DNA of 8,547 bases from an uncultured Oscillospiraceae bacterium. Its GTDB lineage: Bacteria; Bacillota; Clostridia; Oscillospirales; Oscillospiraceae. Below, one piece after another: positions 5,569 through 8,547 of this stretch. Each line of letters opens with the position of its first letter. The stretch's first letter is position 1. Below the pieces are notes generated by a model. The model was not told the origin of the DNA. It was given only the letters and a program-made list of their open reading frames with translations, and ran no database searches. Location of the stretch: the NCBI GenBank assembly GCA_934668285.1, contig CAKUNB010000066.1, positions 1 through 8,547 on the forward strand. The letters run 5' to 3'. The position numbers were made by a program, and so were the translations under genes.

Positions 5569-6939
5569 TTACAGGGCGCACTTGCCGCGCGGGATGTACT
5601 GACCGCCGCGATCCTCAAGCACCTTTCCGTCTTCAACGGACAGCTTGCCGCGCAGCCACACCTGCGCAATGTGACCGGCAATCTCCGTTCCCTCATAGGG
5701 CGCGTAGTCCACGTTCGCCACTTGATCGTTGGCGGTGATCTTCGTCGTGCCCTCCGGGTCATAGACGACGATATCCGCGTCCGCGCCGACGGCAATGTGC
5801 CCCTTGCGCGGGAATGCGCCGTAGAGCTTTGCGGGCGCCTCAGACAGCACCTCGACCATCCGCTCGGCGCTGATTTTCCCAGCGGCGACGCCGTAGGTGT
5901 ACAGCAGCACACCGCGCGTCTCCACGCCGGGCATACCGCCGGGAATCTTCGTAAAGTCGTCGCGTCCGGCATCCTTCTGCTTCAGCGTAAAGCTGCAATG
6001 GTCGGTCGAAACGGTCTGAATCTCGCCGTCCTCCAGCGCCTTCCAGAGTGCCGCGTTATCCGACGGCTTGCGCAGCGGCGGTGCGCAGACGTACTTTGCG
6101 CCCTCGAAATCGGGCAGCGCGTATTTGGAATCGTCGAGCAGCAGATAGTGCGGGCAGGTTTCGACATAGACCTTGCGGCCGCGCGCCCGCGCCGCCTCGA
6201 TCTCGCGCAGGCCCGCCTCGCTGGACAGGTGGACGATCACGACGGGTGTGTCGGCAACCTCAGCCATTTTCAGCAGGCGGCTGATGGCCTCAGCCTCGAG
6301 AATGGCGGGGCGGCACTTCGGATGCGCCTCCGGCGACAGCTCGCCCGCTGCCTTGCTTTCGGAAATCAGCGCGTCGATGACACCCGCGTTCTCGCAGTGA
6401 ACGCCCGCAATGCCGCCCAGCTCCTTGAGCTTCTGCAGCGCCTTGAACATCGACTCGTCGCCGATCATCATAGCGGGATAGGTCATGTACATCTTAAACG
6501 AGCTGATGCCCTGCTCGAACATGGCAGGCAGCTCGGCAATGATCTCGTCATTCCAGTCGTCGATGGTCATGTGGAAGCCGTAGTCGCAGGCGGTGCGCCC
6601 GTCGGCCTTCCTGTGCCACAGGTCAAGGCCGTATTGCAGCGTCTCACCCTTGTTCGGGCAGGCAAAGTCGATGACCATCGTCGTGCCGCCGCGCAGCGCG
6701 GAGCGGCCGCCGGTGTAAAAATCGTCCGCCGTCGTGGTGTTGCAGACATCAAGATCAAAATGCGTGTGCGCGTCGATAAAGCCGGGGAACAGCAGCTTGC
6801 CGCTGACGTCGATCACCTCCACGCCGTCACAGGTCAGTTCGGGTGCGATTTTTGCAATAATTTCACCGTCAATCAGCACATCTGCGCGCTGTCTGCCGTG
6901 GGCGTTGACAACCGTACCGCCCTTGAGAAGCTTTTTCAT
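5569..6939 (-). CDS. hydA: Dihydropyrimidinase / D-hydantoinase, 456 aa
   Basis: This is a cyclic amidohydrolase that opens the ring of dihydrouracil, dihydrothymine or 5-substituted hydantoins to N-carbamoyl amino acids in the cytosol. The binuclear metal site is complete: His58 and His60 ('GFIDAHTHFDLDV'), the Lys149 expected to be carboxylated ('SSFKMYMTY'), His181 ('GVHCEN'), His237 ('IVHLSS') and Asp313 ('STDHCSF'). Tyr154, matching the substrate-contacting Tyr of the family, is present. The usual SPPL segment reads 'APPL' (286-289). The C-terminal beta-sandwich segment ('ADIVVYDP', then 'VDYAPYEGTEIAGH') is typical, and the length matches the family (about 460). AAGGAG (6949-6954) lies 9 nt before the ATG. 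No beta-ureidopropionase, carbamoylase or dihydropyrimidine dehydrogenase gene lies in the window. Allantoinase and dihydroorotase are alternatives, but the C-terminal motifs favour the dihydropyrimidinase branch. True substrate is uncertain. Confidence 0.92.
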   Translation of the reverse strand: MKKLLKGGTVVNAHGRQRADVLIDGEIIAKIAPELTCDGVEVIDVSGKLLFPGFIDAHTHFDLDVCNTTTADDFYTGGRSALRGGTTMVIDFACPNKGETLQYGLDLWHRKADGRTACDYGFHMTIDDWNDEIIAELPAMFEQGISSFKMYMTYPAMMIGDESMFKALQKLKELGGIAGVHCENAGVIDALISESKAAGELSPEAHPKCRPAILEAEAISRLLKMAEVADTPVVIVHLSSEAGLREIEAARARGRKVYVETCPHYLLLDDSKYALPDFEGAKYVCAPPLRKPSDNAALWKALEDGEIQTVSTDHCSFTLKQKDAGRDDFTKIPGGMPGVETRGVLLYTYGVAAGKISAERMVEVLSEAPAKLYGAFPRKGHIAVGADADIVVYDPEGTTKITANDQVANVDYAPYEGTEIAGHIAQVWLRGKLSVEDGKVLEDRGGQYIPRGKCAL

Positions 6940-6975
6940 GGAAACACACTCCTTCTGTTTTCATTTTTTGTCTTT

Positions 6976-7005
6976 ATTTTACCATGCTGCCGCGCAAAAT
7001 GGAAT
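6976..7005 (-). promoter_or_regulatory. Possible promoter of the hydantoinase gene (weak)
   Basis: On the minus strand TAAAAT (6981-6976) is a good -10 candidate about 22 nt before the Shine-Dalgarno. No good -35 lies at 17-18 bp: the candidates are TTCCAT (7004-6999) and ATTCCA (7005-7000), each with few matches. A terminator just upstream means a promoter is needed somewhere in this gap. The poor -35 would fit an activator-dependent or weakly expressed promoter. Confidence 0.35.
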
Positions 7006-7016
7006 AGCAATTTTGC
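6994..7016. repeat. 7-bp inverted repeat overlapping the putative -35 of the hydantoinase gene
   Basis: GCAAAAT (6994-7000) and its exact reverse complement ATTTTGC (7010-7016) are separated by 9 bp. Centre-to-centre spacing is 16 bp, about one and a half helical turns. It sits over the -35 region of the putative promoter, so it could be an operator. In an AT-rich intergenic stretch a 7-bp match can also arise by chance. Confidence 0.35.
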
Positions 7017-7025
7017 ACCGGATAC

Positions 7026-7062
7026 AAAAAAGCCTCCGTCTTGTCATTGCAAAACGGAGGCC
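7026..7062 (-). terminator. Rho-independent terminator after the U32-family gene
   Basis: On the minus strand an 8-bp stem (7061-7054 with 7039-7032), extended by three inner pairs past one mismatch, is followed at once by TTTTTT (7031-7026). It begins about 6 bp after the stop of the U32-family gene and isolates the mltG-U32 unit from the hydantoinase gene. Confidence 0.9.
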
Positions 7063-7067
7063 TCGAT

Positions 7068-8321
7068 TTATTTTGCAGATAGCTCCACCTGCCGGCGGAG
7101 AATGCTATACAGCGGGACGGGCTGCGGGAGCTGCATGGTAAACTCCATCTGCGGGTTGCGCGGCTCGGTAAGCGCATTGCCGTCCATGTCGCGCATCATC
7201 GGCACCGTCAGCGCAAAGGGCCGCAGATCGGGGCCGACCAACTCAAGCGAATCTCCGGCGGCAAACTTATTGCGCAGCGACAGCGTCGCAAGGCCGTTCT
7301 CGTCACAGGCTGTGACGATCGCGCAGACCTGCCACTGGCGGATGTAGCGGGAGCTTTCCGTATACTGCCCCGGCTGGCCGAAGAAGAAGCCGGTCGAATA
7401 GCGCCGGTGCGAAACGTGCTCCACCTCATCGCGCCAGATGGGATCCATTTCCCTGCCCGCCGCCACGTCGTCGATCACGTGACGGTACGCGCCGGTGACG
7501 ATTGCGGCATAGTAGGCCGACTTTGCGCGGCCCTCGATTTTCAGGCAGCTCACGCCCGCGTCCATCAGCTCCGGAATATGGTCGATCATGCACATATCGC
7601 GGGAATTCATGATGTACGTCCCCTTTTCGTCCTCGAAAACGGGGAAATATTCGCCGGGGCGCTTTTCCTCCATCAGCGCGTACTGATAGCGGCACGGCTG
7701 AGCGCAGGCGCCGCGATTGCTGTCGCGTCCAGTCATGTAATTCGACAGCAGGCAGCGGCCGGAATACGAAACGCACATCGCTCCGTGGGCAAAGGTTTCA
7801 ATTTCCAGCTCCGGCGGCGTATTGGCGCGGATGGTTTTAACTTCCTCCAACGACAGCTCCCGCGCCAGCACCACGCGCTTTGCGCCCAGCTCGTACCACG
7901 CGTTCGCGCAGGCGTAGTTGGCAATGCTGACCTGCGTGGAGACGTGGCGCTCGCAGTGCGGCGCATACCGTTTCGCCATCTGAAACACGCCGAGGTCGGC
8001 AATGATCAGCGCGTCCACGCCGCTTCGGTCGAGCAGCTCCAGATGCGCCGGAAGCGCGGCCAGCTCGTCGCTGCGCGGCATGGTATTGACCGTGACGTGC
8101 ACCTTTACTCCATGCGCATGGGCGTAGGCAACCGCCTCGGGCAGCTCCTGCGGGGTAAAGTTCCCCGCAAAGGAGCGCATGCCGAAGCTTGTTCCGGCCA
8201 GATATACCGCGTCTGCGCCGTAGAGGACGGCCATTTTCAGCCGCTCCATGTCCCCCGCAGGGGACAGCAGCTCCGGCTTATCCGCCATCGCTCTGCGAGG
8301 CGAGGAATTGGTTGTGTTCAT
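7068..8321 (-). CDS. U32-family protein, probable TrhP-type tRNA uridine hydroxylation factor, 417 aa
   Basis: Annotated by tradition as 'peptidase U32', this family includes TrhP (E. coli YegQ, B. subtilis YrrN/YrrO), needed for 5-hydroxyuridine at tRNA position 34, and RlhA for 23S rRNA. The opening 'KPELLSPAGDMERLKMAV' and the U32 signature 'ETFAHGAMCVSYSGRCLLS' (175-193) are clear. Candidate iron-sulfur ligands are Cys183, Cys190, Cys206 and Cys244, spaced like the four Cys of UbiU. 'RDSNRGACAQPCR' (199-211) and 'NSRDMC' (239-244) are also family-typical. The length is close to that of YrrO, the longer B. subtilis type. The gene overlaps the end of mltG by 44 bp; the chosen ATG has GGAG 7 nt upstream. 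An alternative ATG at 8288 would remove 11 residues and leave an 11-bp overlap but has no ribosome site. It is terminated at 7062. Target RNA is inferred from family and neighbourhood. Confidence 0.9.
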   Translation of the reverse strand: MNTTNSSPRRAMADKPELLSPAGDMERLKMAVLYGADAVYLAGTSFGMRSFAGNFTPQELPEAVAYAHAHGVKVHVTVNTMPRSDELAALPAHLELLDRSGVDALIIADLGVFQMAKRYAPHCERHVSTQVSIANYACANAWYELGAKRVVLARELSLEEVKTIRANTPPELEIETFAHGAMCVSYSGRCLLSNYMTGRDSNRGACAQPCRYQYALMEEKRPGEYFPVFEDEKGTYIMNSRDMCMIDHIPELMDAGVSCLKIEGRAKSAYYAAIVTGAYRHVIDDVAAGREMDPIWRDEVEHVSHRRYSTGFFFGQPGQYTESSRYIRQWQVCAIVTACDENGLATLSLRNKFAAGDSLELVGPDLRPFALTVPMMRDMDGNALTEPRNPQMEFTMQLPQPVPLYSILRRQVELSAK

Positions 8322-8547
8322 CGTAGCTCTCCGAGAAGTGATGGAAGCCGGTAGACTTGTCCAGCGCGTAGAAATAGTAGCTCGTGTCCGTCGGATTCAG
8401 CGCGGCGGTAATGCTGGAAAGGCCGGGGTTAGCAATCGGTCCGGCAGGCAGGCCGGCGTGGGTGTAGGTGTTATAGGGGCTGTCGACCTGCTTGTCCTCC
8501 TCGGTCAGCCCGCCCTCGACCGAGCCGCCGAGCGCATAGATCAGCGT
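8278..8547 (-). CDS. mltG: Endolytic murein transglycosylase MltG, C-terminal end (5' truncated by window edge)
   Basis: The frame runs in from the window edge and ends at TAA (8280-8278), giving the last 89 residues. The segment is diagnostic of the MltG/YceG C-terminus: 'DSPYNTYTHAGLPAGPIANP', then 'LSSITAALNPTDTSYYFYAL', then a closing 'HHFSESYDEHNQFL'. MltG is a membrane-anchored lytic transglycosylase that cuts nascent peptidoglycan strands on the outer face of the membrane and sets glycan length. The catalytic Glu and the N-terminal membrane helix lie beyond the window. In B. subtilis the homologue yrrL sits just upstream of yrrM, yrrN and yrrO; here a U32 gene follows directly and overlaps. 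I see no promoter in the visible part. Confidence 0.95.
   Translation of the reverse strand, partial: TLIYALGGSVEGGLTEEDKQVDSPYNTYTHAGLPAGPIANPGLSSITAALNPTDTSYYFYALDKSTGFHHFSESYDEHNQFLASQSDGG
8329..8332 (-). promoter_or_regulatory. Ribosome binding site inside mltG that favours the longer U32 start
   Basis: GGAG (minus strand, 8332-8329) is 7 nt before ATG 8321. The later in-frame ATG at 8288 is preceded by TCGCAGAGCG with no Shine-Dalgarno. The site is embedded in mltG codons, so U32 translation is probably coupled to mltG translation. Confidence 0.6.

Noticed and set aside
5503..7347. 614-aa open frame on the plus strand
   Set aside because: It lies antisense to the hydantoinase gene and the ends of its neighbours, crosses three well-supported genes and two intergenic signals, and its translation is rich in Arg, His, Gln and Val with no recognisable domain. 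High G/C at third codon positions keeps antisense frames open.
7407..8354. 315-aa open frame on the plus strand
   Set aside because: Antisense shadow of the U32-family gene; Arg/His-rich translation without domains.
1..8547. Defence island, prophage, CRISPR or secretion system
   Set aside because: No nuclease, integrase, transposase, phage structural gene, direct-repeat array or secretion ATPase is visible. The recognisable genes are housekeeping or metabolic types.

Overview
The window looks like ordinary chromosome from a GC-rich member of the Clostridia, most likely Oscillospirales (Oscillospiraceae/Ruminococcaceae-like). This is inferred from three things: Shine-Dalgarno-led genes with strong G/C bias at third codon positions, near-consensus sigma-A promoters, and an mltG to U32-peptidase gene order that resembles the Firmicutes yrrL-yrrO neighbourhood. 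No phage, transposon, CRISPR, tRNA or rRNA is visible. No stretch over 300 bases lacks a gene.

Plus strand, 1 to 3141. The window opens inside the end of a glutaminyl-tRNA synthetase gene, closed by a GC-rich hairpin. Two separately transcribed genes follow, each with its own recognisable promoter. The first encodes an unassigned membrane protein of about six helices (397-1239), closed by a 16-bp terminator stem. The second encodes a membrane-anchored, probably surface-exposed protein (1423-3141) that combines TPR-like repeats, a chitobiase/hexosaminidase C-terminal-type beta domain and about 13 internalin-like leucine-rich repeats.

Junction, 3145 to 3190. A single hairpin flanked by A and T runs terminates transcription arriving from both sides.

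Minus strand, 8547 down to 3189. Reading in the direction of transcription: the tail of mltG (endolytic murein transglycosylase); a U32-family protein of the TrhP/YrrO tRNA-hydroxylation type that overlaps it; a strong terminator; a dihydropyrimidinase/D-hydantoinase with intact metal ligands; two tandem, clearly paralogous TrmH/SpoU-type RNA methyltransferase genes overlapping by 4 bp; and a four-helix membrane protein starting 4 bp after the second methyltransferase. No terminator is seen between the hydantoinase and the methyltransferases, so 6939 to 3189 may form one transcript.

No clearly new biological system is present. The items most worth a second look are the tandem SPOUT methyltransferase pair coupled to a membrane protein, the TPR/CHB_HEX-like/LRR surface protein, and the mltG-U32 pair without the mo5U-forming methyltransferase found between these genes in B. 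subtilis.
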